A stretch of DNA of 11,665 nucleotides from an uncultured Anaerolineales bacterium (GCA_913031335.1 CAJWGI010000016.1:1-11665), one strand, 5' to 3'. Counted from the first letter of the stretch, positions 1 through 7,517 are shown. Made by a program: numbers and translations. The notes: generated from the letters alone by a model not told the origin.

Positions 1-362
1 GGGTAGGTGGGGTTTGTAGCCGAGATGATTCCGCCGGCCTTGAGAATGGCATAGAAAGCGACGATGAACTGGACGCAATTGGGCATGATGATTGCTACCA
101 CATCGCCCTTCTCGATTCCAGCAGCAGCCAGACCGGCGGCCATGCGCGCCGCGGCGGCGTTGATCTCGCCCCACGTGACCGTGGCGCCCACGCGGCCGAG
201 CAGCGGTAGCGGCGCGGAGGTGATGCAGGCCACCTTGTGCCCATTCTCCGTCGCGGTTTTCTCCAGCTGCTGATGCATTGCGCCGGTGGGGTAAGGCTCC
301 AGTGACGCGGGCGCGCCAGGGTCATACATCTTCGTCCACGGTCTGCTCAAGTAGATAGACAT
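1..362 (-). CDS. Long-chain acyl-CoA ligase (AMP-dependent synthetase), N-terminal 120 residues, cut by left edge
   Basis: Reading the minus strand from an ATG at 362-360 gives an open frame to the window edge, beginning MSIYLSRPWTKMYDPGAPAS. A clear ribosome binding site (AGGAGGG) lies 6-7 bases upstream of this ATG. The opening WTKMYDPG.P.SLEPYP, then a TWGEINAAAARMAAGL segment and DVVAIIMPNCVQFIVAFYAILKAGG, are typical of the N-terminal domain of ANL-superfamily fatty acyl-CoA ligases, which activate fatty acids to acyl-CoA with ATP. The phosphate-binding and adenylate motifs would lie beyond the edge, so chain-length preference and integrity cannot be judged. It lies in the same direction as the CoA-transferase gene behind it, which suggests a fatty or aromatic acid catabolic setting. 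Confidence 0.88.
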   Translation of the reverse strand, partial: MSIYLSRPWTKMYDPGAPASLEPYPTGAMHQQLEKTATENGHKVACITSAPLPLLGRVGATVTWGEINAAAARMAAGLAAAGIEKGDVVAIIMPNCVQFIVAFYAILKAGGIISATNPTY

Positions 363-505
363 GAGATTCCCTCCTGCCGCCAGCGAGTAAAATGAAGACC
401 GGTTACAAGCACCGGAACATATGGCACGCCACGGTAAACCGCGTGCGAATCAGAAGACGCGGACGTCCGCCTTTCTGCGCCGACACATGCGGTTCCGCAG
501 CTTAC

Positions 506-535
506 AGTATATTACAAACTGCCCGAAAATTGCAA
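506..535 (-). promoter_or_regulatory. Candidate promoter of the acyl-CoA ligase gene
   Basis: On the minus strand TTGCAA (535-530) and TATACT (511-506) are separated by 18 bases, resembling a sigma-70-type -35/-10 pair. Transcription would start near 499, leaving a leader of about 137 nt before the ligase ATG at 362. I see no recognisable riboswitch in that leader. The -35 box overlaps the palindrome at 530-544. The rest of the 363-589 gap holds no supported gene. Confidence 0.45.
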
Positions 536-544
536 GGCTTGCAA
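530..544. promoter_or_regulatory. Perfect 7+1+7 palindrome, candidate operator
   Basis: TTGCAAG, one base, then CTTGCAA form an exact inverted repeat. It overlaps the candidate -35 box of the acyl-CoA ligase promoter, where a bound dimeric repressor would block RNA polymerase. It also lies about 46 bases after the CoA-transferase stop, and a weak 5-bp stem with a short T run can be drawn for the minus strand. I judge an operator more likely than a terminator because a one-base loop cannot form in RNA. Confidence 0.4.
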
Positions 545-589
545 CGACTCAGGCACACCATTTGAGAGCAGGCGCTATATGGGCACCAC

Positions 590-1402
590 TCAGTGCACCC
601 GCTCCTGTGCCAGAATCTCGCGCAGCAGCGCCTTTCGTGCTCTGCCGCTGAGCAGCTCCAGCCGGCGCACACCGAGCGGGTCAATCTCGGTTCGCAGCAG
701 GCGCAGTTCTGCAGGGGTGGGAGGCTCGGTTTCGGTGAGGCTGGGGGCAAGCTGCACTTCGAATCCGGTCTTCGTGCGCACCTTTTCCAACTCTACCCCG
801 GGGTGCAGGCTGGTAAGGCGTAGCTGCCCATGCGCGAAATCGAATTGGCCCAGATCGGTAATGAGATAACGCGGTCCGCTGCCGCGCGTGCGCTCGGGGG
901 AATGCCCCAGCCCGGAGAGGAAATCCAATTCCTCCACAAACACAGCGCGCGAGTGGCGCGGCACATAGAGATGGGCGAGGCTGGTCACAGGGGTCACATC
1001 CGCGATTCCGCCGGAGCCGGGCAGCCGCAATCGGGGACGTTGATAGTTGTTGCCGATGGCGATGTTGTTGAAATTGCCGGCCGCATCTAACTGCCCCGGG
1101 CGAAAGAATTCTTTCAGATGGTAGCGCGGCAACACCTCGGTCACTACCCGGCCGAAACCGAAGACGGTGATTGCTCGTTCAAGCCAAAGGCCCTCTACGC
1201 CCGCAAGCCCCAGCGGCGCCCAGTCGCGGCAAAGCCCCTGCCCGATGGCCGATGTGAACATCAGGTCGGGAGCGTGAGTGCATTTTGCCAGCAGGTACCC
1301 GGCCGCCACCAGCGGGGTGGCGATACCCTGCGCGACCACTTCGCCGTCATCAATCTGCCGGGCGATGCAGGCGCAAATCAGTTCATCAAGGCTGAAATTC
1401 AT
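590..1402 (-). CDS. CoA-transferase family subunit, beta type (IpdB/GctB-like)
   Basis: This 270-residue protein belongs to the family I CoA-transferase beta-type subunits, which includes glutaconate CoA-transferase B and actinobacterial IpdB of steroid ring degradation. Recognisable parts are the start LDELICACIARQIDDGEVV, the block EFFRPGQLDAAGNFNNIAIG (about 100-119), RLPGSGGIADVT (about 125-136), HLYVPRHSRAVFVEELDF, SGLGH, ITDLGQFDF, and the tail PPTPAELRLLRTEIDPLGVR. These proteins normally work as an alpha/beta complex with the alpha gene directly upstream, but here the upstream neighbour is a divergent membrane-protein gene, so the partner must be elsewhere. GGAG directly abuts the ATG, an unusually short spacing, but no alternative in-frame start is visible. 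The substrate is unknown; a catabolic role fits the acyl-CoA ligase next door. Confidence 0.85.
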   Translation of the reverse strand: MNFSLDELICACIARQIDDGEVVAQGIATPLVAAGYLLAKCTHAPDLMFTSAIGQGLCRDWAPLGLAGVEGLWLERAITVFGFGRVVTEVLPRYHLKEFFRPGQLDAAGNFNNIAIGNNYQRPRLRLPGSGGIADVTPVTSLAHLYVPRHSRAVFVEELDFLSGLGHSPERTRGSGPRYLITDLGQFDFAHGQLRLTSLHPGVELEKVRTKTGFEVQLAPSLTETEPPTPAELRLLRTEIDPLGVRRLELLSGRARKALLREILAQERVH

Positions 1403-1436
1403 CTCCGTTATGTGCAGGCTTGCTCGGCGCTGCGAG

Positions 1437-1445
1437 ATTATATCA
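1437..1445 (-). promoter_or_regulatory. Extended -10 promoter of the CoA-transferase gene
   Basis: TGATATAAT on the minus strand is a perfect TGnTATAAT extended -10. No good -35 is visible, as is usual for this promoter class. The start point would be near 1430, about 28 bases before the ATG at 1402. It is back to back with the plus-strand TATAAT at 1476. Confidence 0.55.
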
Positions 1446-1475
1446 CGTCGCCGATTCTGGCCGCGCGACCTCAGC

Positions 1476-1481
1476 TATAAT
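1476..1481 (+). promoter_or_regulatory. -10 box placing the transcription start on the YfhO-like gene's GTG
   Basis: TATAAT is followed by six bases and then GTG at 1488. With the usual distance from -10 to start point, the mRNA would begin at or next to the start codon, so it would be leaderless. There is no Shine-Dalgarno sequence, which agrees. The -35 region is poor. Confidence 0.5.
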
Positions 1482-1487
1482 CGCCGC

Positions 1488-4109
1488 GTGAGAATCCGCC
1501 GTTTCCTGCCGGCGCTAGTCATCGCCTCGACCGTTCTGCTGCTGCTGTGGAAGCTCGCCTTCACCAACCTGATTCTCGCGCGCGGCGACACCTTCTTTTA
1601 CATCTATCCGTACTGGGAGCATCGTGCGCGAGCGTTGCTGGCGGGACAGCTGCCGTTGTGGAATCCGTATCTTTTCATGGGTGCGCCTTTTCTGGCCAAC
1701 CCTCAGGCCGGGGTGCTCTACCCGCTGAACTGGCCGCTGGCGCCTTTCGTCGCTCCCACAGCGGTAAAAATCGCCATCATCGCGCATACCTTGATCGCGG
1801 CTGCCGGGGCTTTCAAGCTCGCGCGGCGCGCTCTCAACTTGACCTCCATTGCGGCCACTTTGGCCGCACTTCTTTTCGCGCTGGGAGGCCACCTGACCGG
1901 AAAAGTGGAACAGGTGAACCAGCTGCAGGCCCTTGCCTGGATGCCCTGGCTGCTGCTGGCTGCCCACCGCCAGGTCACCGGTTCTTCCGTACGAGAACGA
2001 ACCCGCGCGGGGCTGGTGCTTGCCGGGCTGCTGGCGCTGCAATTGCTGGCCGGGCACACGCAGACCACGTTCATTGCGCTGCTGGCGGTGGCGCTGTGGG
2101 CGCTGAGCACAGCACTCGGCACAAGCAACCCCTCGGATCGCTCTTCCGCGCTGCGCCGCCTGCTTCCGCTGCTCGCTTCCACGATTATGGGCGCGCTAAT
2201 CGCGGGCGCGCAGCTGCTTCCGGCCATCGAGCTCGCGCGCAATTCGCTGCGCAGCACGGGCCTTCCATTAAGCGACGCGCTCTCCTTTTCGTTGCACCCG
2301 CTGTTGCTGGGGCGCGCGCTCTTGCCGGGCTTGAGCCGCCCGCTCTTTAGCGAATTCATCGGCTACCTCGGCGTAGCCGGGCTGCTGCTCGCGCTGGCCG
2401 GCCTCGCGGCACTGACGCGCGGCACCGAACGCGCGCGCGCGCTAGCACCGGCAGCGCTTGCTGGCTTCGGTCTCTTTCTCGCGCTGGGCGCATTCAACCC
2501 GCTTTACTGGGCGCTAGCCCGCTACGTGCCCGGTTTCAACCTGTTTCGCGCGCCCGCACGCTACCTGGCGCTGTGGGCACTGGGTGCGGCCCTGCTGGCC
2601 GGGCTGGGATTCGAGCGGATCTCCACACTCTCAAGGCACGCCCGCCGCCGCCTGGCTCTGGCGTTCTCCGCCGGCACAGTGACCCTCGCCCTTCTCGCTT
2701 TCGCCAGCACTGGCACAACGCCCGCCGGCGAAACCGGCCCACTGCCTGCCCCCGCTGCGGCCGACATCACCGCATGGGCGCTGGCGCTCTCGTTTGGTCT
2801 GGCGGCGCTGCTCTTTCCCCTTCGTGCACGCATTGCTCTACCGGTTTTGATTGCACTCGAAATCGGCATGGCCTCATTCCAGCTTCCGCTGAATAACCTG
2901 ACCACATCCGACGCCTACGCGAGCGTGCGAGCGCCGATGACGCAGCTGCTGCTGTATCGCGACGAGCAGCCCGTTCCCGGCCGCATGTTTTCCATGTCCG
3001 CGCTGCGCTTCGACCAAGGCGACCTAGCTGACATGCGCGCCAGATTGCGTATGGTGTTGCCAGACGCAGGCGTGATCACCGCTGTTGACGCGGCGAAAGC
3101 CAAAGAAGTGCTCTCCCCCAATCTTCCGCTTGCCTGGCGCGTCCCCGCAGTCGACGGTTATGATGGTGGCGTGCTCCCATTGCGGGCCTATGCGCAGTTT
3201 GCGCAACAATTCACGCCTGATAATACGTTGCCCGAGGACGGACGGCTGCGCGAGAGAGTCACCAACACGCCCGCAAATTGGCTTCTCAACATTACCAACA
3301 CGCGCTGGCTGCTGACCGACAAAGTGGAGGATATCTGGCGCGACGATGTCTTTTACGACCTGCAGTTCCAAGTTGCGCTGCCACGCGGGGCCACCACCAC
3401 AATGGCGGTGAAGCCCGCTTTCCAGGCTACGGCGGTCGGGCTGGTTTATTCCGCGCCGTCCGCAGCCAGCGCCCCGCTCGGACAGTTGCACCTCACGCTT
3501 GCCGACGGCTCAACCCGCACTGTCTCCATTCCGGCGGCGCTGCCCGCGGACGGTGGCCATGTGCCGCTGGGAGAGCCGATGGACCTTACAGCAGTCACAC
3601 TGCAGAGCGCGACCGCAGGACTGCAGCTGAGCGGAGCCGCGGTGATAGACACCCGCACCGGCTCGTTCATCACGCTCACGCTGGGCCCGTACCGCATGGT
3701 GCATTCCGGCGACGTGAAAATATACGAAAACTTGAGCGTCTTCCCGCGCGCATACCTTGTGCGCGCACTTCCCCTCACGGCTGACACTCGTCCCATCGGA
3801 GGCACCGTGTTGCGCGCGCATACCCCCAACCACATTGTCATTGAAACCGAGTCCGATGCGACCGCAACGCTCGTGCTGGCCGACGCCCATTATCCCGGGT
3901 GGCGCGCAACCGTGGACGGGAAGAACACAGACATCAGTCCGGCAAACGGGTTCTTCCGCTCAGTGGTTGTGCCAGCGGGGAGCCACGAGGTGGTTTTCGA
4001 TTATCAGCCGATGAGCTGGCGCTGGGGATTATGGATTAGCGCGGTCACGTTGTTGCTGTGGGCTTGGGGATGGCAGCTCACGCGGCGGCGCACACGTCCT
4101 TCAGATTGA
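1488..4109 (+). CDS. YfhO-family large membrane protein (GT-C-like topology)
   Basis: An 873-residue protein with an N-terminal membrane segment (about 5-22), then an extracytoplasmic motif around 31-65 (RGDTFFYIYPYWEH, PLWNPYLFMGAPFLANPQAG, YPLNWPL) typical of YfhO-type proteins, and many leucine/alanine-rich membrane helices up to about residue 450. A long soluble part follows, ending in the characteristic YPGWRATVDG (about 801), FFRSVVVPAGSHEVVFDY and a final membrane helix before a basic tail. Family members are thought to transfer or handle sugars or lipid-linked glycans at the cell envelope; the exact reaction is unknown. The frame is open far upstream, but GTG 1488 is chosen because residues then begin VRIRRFLPALVIAS, a normal positive-then-hydrophobic start, and a TATAAT box lies just ahead. 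The 3' end overlaps recJ by 32 bases in convergent orientation. Confidence 0.82.
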   Translation: MRIRRFLPALVIASTVLLLLWKLAFTNLILARGDTFFYIYPYWEHRARALLAGQLPLWNPYLFMGAPFLANPQAGVLYPLNWPLAPFVAPTAVKIAIIAHTLIAAAGAFKLARRALNLTSIAATLAALLFALGGHLTGKVEQVNQLQALAWMPWLLLAAHRQVTGSSVRERTRAGLVLAGLLALQLLAGHTQTTFIALLAVALWALSTALGTSNPSDRSSALRRLLPLLASTIMGALIAGAQLLPAIELARNSLRSTGLPLSDALSFSLHPLLLGRALLPGLSRPLFSEFIGYLGVAGLLLALAGLAALTRGTERARALAPAALAGFGLFLALGAFNPLYWALARYVPGFNLFRAPARYLALWALGAALLAGLGFERISTLSRHARRRLALAFSAGTVTLALLAFASTGTTPAGETGPLPAPAAADITAWALALSFGLAALLFPLRARIALPVLIALEIGMASFQLPLNNLTTSDAYASVRAPMTQLLLYRDEQPVPGRMFSMSALRFDQGDLADMRARLRMVLPDAGVITAVDAAKAKEVLSPNLPLAWRVPAVDGYDGGVLPLRAYAQFAQQFTPDNTLPEDGRLRERVTNTPANWLLNITNTRWLLTDKVEDIWRDDVFYDLQFQVALPRGATTTMAVKPAFQATAVGLVYSAPSAASAPLGQLHLTLADGSTRTVSIPAALPADGGHVPLGEPMDLTAVTLQSATAGLQLSGAAVIDTRTGSFITLTLGPYRMVHSGDVKIYENLSVFPRAYLVRALPLTADTRPIGGTVLRAHTPNHIVIETESDATATLVLADAHYPGWRATVDGKNTDISPANGFFRSVVVPAGSHEVVFDYQPMSWRWGLWISAVTLLLWAWGWQLTRRRTRPSD

Positions 4110-5790
4110 GCTGCCGGTGTTGCCGGCCCTGCCATTCATTTTCCTCAAAGGCAAAGACTAGGTCCACCTTCTCGGGAAGTTTATCCCCCACGTCGCCGAG
4201 CCAGAAGCCAATTGCATCCAGGGGTTCTCTGTTTTCCGCGCGCACCTTCAATTTCAGGTGCGCGTTGCCTTTCCCCACCGCGCGCCTTTCCACAACCTGC
4301 GCGCCGCACCAGAGAAAGAGCGGGGTCAGATTGCCATACCCGGCCGGCTCGAAATAGTCTAACTGCTCCGCCAGCCGCTCGGTGAGTTGGTCCGGGCGCA
4401 CCTGCGCGTCAATTGATAACGTCGGGCGCAAATCCTTCTCGCTGAGCTGTTCCCTCGCGATTTCTCCCAACCGGCCCACAAGTAGCGGCCAGTTTTGCTG
4501 CGGCAATGTAAAGCCGGCCGCGGCCGCGTGCCCCCCTTGACGATCAAGGAGATCAGCGCATTGATGCAAAGCCTCGGCGATGTGGAACCCGGCCACGCTG
4601 CGCGCCGAGCCGGTTATCAGCCCATCCTTGCGCCGCGCCACTACCGCCGGACGATTGCGCTGCTCACACAGGCGCGCCGCCGCCAGCCCCACTAGGCCGG
4701 TATGGAAGTCCTCATGCTCAGCGAACAGAATGAACGGGTCATCCTCTCCGGCCTGTTCGAGCGCAAGTTGCAGCGCCCGCTCAGAAACTTCACGTGTCAG
4801 GGCTTGCCGTTCACGGTTGCGCAGTTCCAATTCCCTCGCCAGTTGGTTGGCTTCCTCAAGGTCCGTTGCACCTAGCAACCGCAACGCGTCCATCGCGCTG
4901 CCCAGTCTCCCGGCGGCGTTCAGGCGTGGCCCAAGCTGAAAGCCAATCGTGCGCGCCGTAACACGCCCGTTGCTACGGGCAGCCTGAAGCAGCGCCCTGA
5001 CGCCTGGCCTCGGCGCGGCATTTAGCATTTCCAGGCCCGCGTGCACCAGGCCGCGGTTTTCACCGCACAGCGGGACGAGGTCTGCCACCGTTCCCAGCGC
5101 TACAAGGTCGAGGAAACCGCGCGCCGAGACACCCGACTGCGCGGGCGTCCGCCGCGCCAGCAACCCGGCAGCTATCTTGTACGCGATTCCCACCCCCGAG
5201 AGCATCTGCTCGGGATACGAACAATCGGCGCGCTTGGGATCGATCACCGCGACCGCCGAGGGCAACAGGTCGCCTACATGATGATGGTCGCTGATAACCA
5301 GGTCAAGCCCAAGTCCGCGCGCGTGCTCGGCTTGTTCCAAAGCGCGCACCCCGCAATCGACCGTAATCACAAGGCGCACGCCCTCAGCCGCCAGTGCCTC
5401 CAGCGCGGCATTGTGCAAACCGTAGCCCTCATCGTTCCGCTGCGGAATGTACGGAACCACGTCCCCGCCGAACGCCTGCAGCAGCTCGAGCAGCAACAGA
5501 GTGGCCGTCACTCCATCTACGTCATAATCTCCGTAAACGGCGATGCGCTCCCGTTCGTCCAACGCCGCCAGAACGCGCTCCGCCGCGGCATCCATGCCGG
5601 CCAACTGAAAAGGGTCGGTCTCAGGCGGCATCTCGCGGCGCACAAATGCCAGCGCCTGCGGCTCGCTGCGCAATTCGCGATTCCAGAAAAGCTGCTGCAG
5701 CAGCGGCTCATCCTGCCAGCGCGCAAGCCGCCCGCGCGCCGCCTCCGGCATGGCCGGTTTTACCTCCCACCTTTTCTCTATCATCGCCAT
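4078..5790 (-). CDS. recJ: Single-stranded-DNA-specific exonuclease RecJ
   Basis: 570 residues, close to the usual RecJ length. RecJ degrades single-stranded DNA 5' to 3' in recombination, mismatch and base-excision repair, using two metal ions. The DHH motifs are all visible: DYDVDG (88-93), VDCG (144-147) and SDHHH (167-171), followed by ID.KR.DC.YPEQMLSGVG and GFQLGPRLNAAGRLGSAMDA (283-302). The DHHA1 motif GGHAAAAGF is at 419-427, and an OB-fold region spans about 455-565. No active-site residue appears missing. The start at 5790 is the first of two close ATGs (the other gives MIEKRWEV at 5784). The mRNA would have a leader of only about 8 nt without a Shine-Dalgarno sequence. It is divergent from fmt and overlaps the 3' end of the YfhO-like gene. 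Confidence 0.95.
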   Translation of the reverse strand: MAMIEKRWEVKPAMPEAARGRLARWQDEPLLQQLFWNRELRSEPQALAFVRREMPPETDPFQLAGMDAAAERVLAALDERERIAVYGDYDVDGVTATLLLLELLQAFGGDVVPYIPQRNDEGYGLHNAALEALAAEGVRLVITVDCGVRALEQAEHARGLGLDLVISDHHHVGDLLPSAVAVIDPKRADCSYPEQMLSGVGIAYKIAAGLLARRTPAQSGVSARGFLDLVALGTVADLVPLCGENRGLVHAGLEMLNAAPRPGVRALLQAARSNGRVTARTIGFQLGPRLNAAGRLGSAMDALRLLGATDLEEANQLARELELRNRERQALTREVSERALQLALEQAGEDDPFILFAEHEDFHTGLVGLAAARLCEQRNRPAVVARRKDGLITGSARSVAGFHIAEALHQCADLLDRQGGHAAAAGFTLPQQNWPLLVGRLGEIAREQLSEKDLRPTLSIDAQVRPDQLTERLAEQLDYFEPAGYGNLTPLFLWCGAQVVERRAVGKGNAHLKLKVRAENREPLDAIGFWLGDVGDKLPEKVDLVFAFEENEWQGRQHRQLNLKDVCAAA

Positions 5791-5804
5791 CGGGGCCCGC
5801 GCGC

Positions 5805-5834
5805 ATTGTAGTTTATTCCCGCGCGCGTTACAAT
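5805..5834. promoter_or_regulatory. Symmetric bidirectional promoter between recJ and fmt
   Basis: Plus strand: TTGTAG (5806-5811), 17 bases, TACAAT (5829-5834), then six bases to the fmt ATG. Minus strand: TTGTAA (5833-5828), 17 bases, TACAAT (5810-5805), with a start near 5798 just ahead of recJ. Each -10 box therefore overlaps the other promoter's -35 box, because the outer hexamers ATTGTA and TACAAT are inverted copies. The two polymerases could not bind at once, so recJ and fmt expression should be mutually exclusive at any instant. Confidence 0.6.
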
Positions 5835-5840
5835 GCCGGA

Positions 5841-6761
5841 ATGGCTCGCATCGTCTTCATGGGAACGCCCGAATTTGCGGTTCCATCGCTGCGCGCGCTG
5901 GCGGCAGATCACGGGGTGGCGGGCGTGGTCACGCAGCCAGACCGTCGCGCCGGGCGCGGGCGCAAGTTATCAGCCGCCCCCACAAAAACCGCCGCGCATG
6001 AATTGGGTCTGCCGGTCATCACGCCCGCAAACCTGCGCGATGCCGTTGCGCTCAGTCAGATATCTGATTGGAAACCCGACCTGATTGTGGTGGCGGCCTA
6101 CGGGCACATCCTGCGCAGGGAGCTGCTCGAGCTGCCCGCCTGCGGCTGCCTGAACCTGCACGCTTCGTTGCTTCCGCGCCATCGCGGGGCGGCCCCAGTG
6201 GCGGCTGCCGTCCTTGCCGGCGACGCGCGCACCGGCGTGACTATAATGAAAATGGACGCCGGGCTGGATACCGGCCCGGTGCTGGCGCAGGGCGAAATAG
6301 CAATCGATGCCGGACACACTACCGGCGCGCTCACTGCCGAGCTTGCCGCGCTCGGAGCACAGTTGCTGCGCGAGACACTGCCCGCCTATCTTCGCGGCAA
6401 AGTCAAGCCCCAACCACAGGACGACGCGCTGGTATCTTACGCGCCGATGCTGAAAAAAGCGGACGGGCGGCTGCGCTTCAGCCGTAGAGCGGTCGAGCTA
6501 GAGCGACAGGTGCGCGCTATGCAACCGTGGCCGGGCGCGTTCGCGCTACGTGGCGGCCAACCGTTGAAGCTGCTGCACGCGCAAGTCGCTGCGGGCGAGG
6601 CTCCGCCCGGGCGCGTGCTGCTCGTTTCGGGGGGCATCGCGGTGGGAACCGGCGCGGGGCTGCTGCGCCTGAAGCGCATCCAACCGCCCGGCAAACGCGC
6701 CATGGCCACAAAGGAATACGCCCGGGGCGCGCCTGATTTCGTGGGAGACACACTTGAGTGA
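5841..6761 (+). CDS. fmt: Methionyl-tRNA formyltransferase
   Basis: 306 residues, normal for Fmt, which formylates initiator Met-tRNA with 10-formyltetrahydrofolate in the cytoplasm. The start MARIVFMGTPEFAVPSLRAL is diagnostic. Catalytic residues are in place: N105 and H107 in NLHASLLPRHRGAAP and D143 in MDAGLDTGP. TQPDRRAGRGRKL (31-43) matches the loop used in tRNA recognition, and the C-terminal domain ends with the usual KRAMATKEYARG segment. One mild change is PRHRGAAP where PRWRGAAP is common. The frame is open further upstream, but ATG 5841 fits the family start and lies six bases after TACAAT, so the mRNA is probably leaderless. The frequent partner gene def is not adjacent. Confidence 0.95.
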   Translation: MARIVFMGTPEFAVPSLRALAADHGVAGVVTQPDRRAGRGRKLSAAPTKTAAHELGLPVITPANLRDAVALSQISDWKPDLIVVAAYGHILRRELLELPACGCLNLHASLLPRHRGAAPVAAAVLAGDARTGVTIMKMDAGLDTGPVLAQGEIAIDAGHTTGALTAELAALGAQLLRETLPAYLRGKVKPQPQDDALVSYAPMLKKADGRLRFSRRAVELERQVRAMQPWPGAFALRGGQPLKLLHAQVAAGEAPPGRVLLVSGGIAVGTGAGLLRLKRIQPPGKRAMATKEYARGAPDFVGDTLE

Positions 6762-6783
6762 CCCCATCGCGGGAACTTGAAGG

Positions 6784-6789
6784 TACAAT
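6784..6789 (+). promoter_or_regulatory. Candidate -10 box of the aquaporin operon
   Basis: TACAAT matches the -10 boxes seen ahead of recJ and fmt. It sits 22 bases after the fmt stop and would start transcription near 6795, at the foot of the hairpin at 6796-6821. No good -35 hexamer is present at the right distance, so support is moderate. Confidence 0.4.
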
Positions 6790-6795
6790 TTGTTG

Positions 6796-6821
6796 GGGCC
6801 GCCTCGCACGAACGGCGGCCC
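6796..6821 (+). promoter_or_regulatory. GC-rich hairpin in the aquaporin 5' leader
   Basis: GGGCCGCC and GGCGGCCC form a perfect 8-bp stem around a 10-base loop. It is not followed by a T run, so it is not a typical terminator for fmt. If the -10 at 6784 is used, the hairpin sits at the very 5' end of the aquaporin mRNA, a position known to protect transcripts from 5'-dependent decay. Confidence 0.4.
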
Positions 6822-6849
6822 ACACCAAAACCACAGGAGGTTTTTCACC

Positions 6850-7503
6850 ATGAAGGTTAAGCAAGCACTGACAGCAGAGTTCATCGGCACATTTGCGCTG
6901 ATCTACATCGGCGCCGGGGCGGGCGCGCTGGGTGTCGGCGGGCTAGTGGGCGTGGCGCTGGCACACGGCCTGGTCATCGTGGCTTTCGCCTATGCTTACG
7001 GCCACCACAGCGGCACGCACATCAATCCGGCAGTCACCTTCGGCATGCTCGTCGCCGGAGAAATCTCGCTCGCCGATGCCGTGCGCTACTGGGTGGTGCA
7101 GTTCGCCGGCGGTACGCTCGGGGCGTTCGCGCTTTCGCATGCGCTGCGCGGATCCGGCGTGATCGGGCTGGGCGCGACCACTTTCGATGTGGCCAGCATG
7201 CCGGCCTTGCGGGCCCTACTGATTGAAGCCGTGCTGACGTTTTTCCTCGTCAACACAATTATGAACACGGCTGTCAGCGGCAAAGCCGGCAACCTTGCCG
7301 GGCTGGCGATCGGGCTGACGCTGGTGTTCTGCATCCTGATGGGCGGCCCGCTGACGGGCGCATCGCTGAACCCGGCGCGCACCTTCGGTCCGGCGCTGAT
7401 CAGCGGTGACCTGAGCCAGTTCTGGGTTTACTTGGTAGGCACGCTGCTGGGCGCGGGTGGGGCCGCGCTGCTCTACCGCTTCGTGCTGCGCGAAAGCGCC
7501 TGA
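6850..7503 (+). CDS. Aquaporin / MIP-family channel
   Basis: A 217-residue MIP-family channel with six membrane helices in two repeats, each carrying an NPA box: HINPAVTFG (N59-P60-A61) and SLNPARTFGPA (N174-P175-A176). It starts at ATG 6850, with AGGAGG nine bases upstream. By hand alignment to E. coli AqpZ, the aromatic/arginine selectivity filter reads H39, I162, A171 and R177 instead of F, H, T, R. This H-I-A-R set resembles plant tonoplast intrinsic proteins, which pass water and in several cases ammonia or peroxide, and differs from the strict water filter of AqpZ. It lacks the extra spacing loops of glycerol facilitators. It is followed after 14 bases by the ketopantoate-reductase-like gene, so the two may be cotranscribed. 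Confidence 0.92.
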   Translation: MKVKQALTAEFIGTFALIYIGAGAGALGVGGLVGVALAHGLVIVAFAYAYGHHSGTHINPAVTFGMLVAGEISLADAVRYWVVQFAGGTLGAFALSHALRGSGVIGLGATTFDVASMPALRALLIEAVLTFFLVNTIMNTAVSGKAGNLAGLAIGLTLVFCILMGGPLTGASLNPARTFGPALISGDLSQFWVYLVGTLLGAGGAALLYRFVLRESA

Positions 7504-7517
7504 GCGGGGCTGACTCT

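Noticed and set aside
1278..1487. A 70-residue N-terminal extension of the YfhO-like frame
   Set aside because: It overlaps the divergent CoA-transferase gene, has no membrane-protein character, and lies upstream of the likely promoter; GTG 1488 gives a normal start.
1515..3890. Several long frames on both strands within the YfhO-like gene
   Set aside because: High GC content leaves stop-free shadow frames; none shows a family motif or a ribosome binding site.
4078..4109. 32-base overlap of the 3' ends of recJ and the YfhO-like gene as a sign of error
   Set aside because: Both stops fit the family ends, and short convergent overlaps are common in compact genomes.
5394..5840. Long N-terminal extension of the fmt frame
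   Set aside because: It is antisense to recJ; the Fmt family start MARIVFMGTPEFAVPS fits ATG 5841 exactly.
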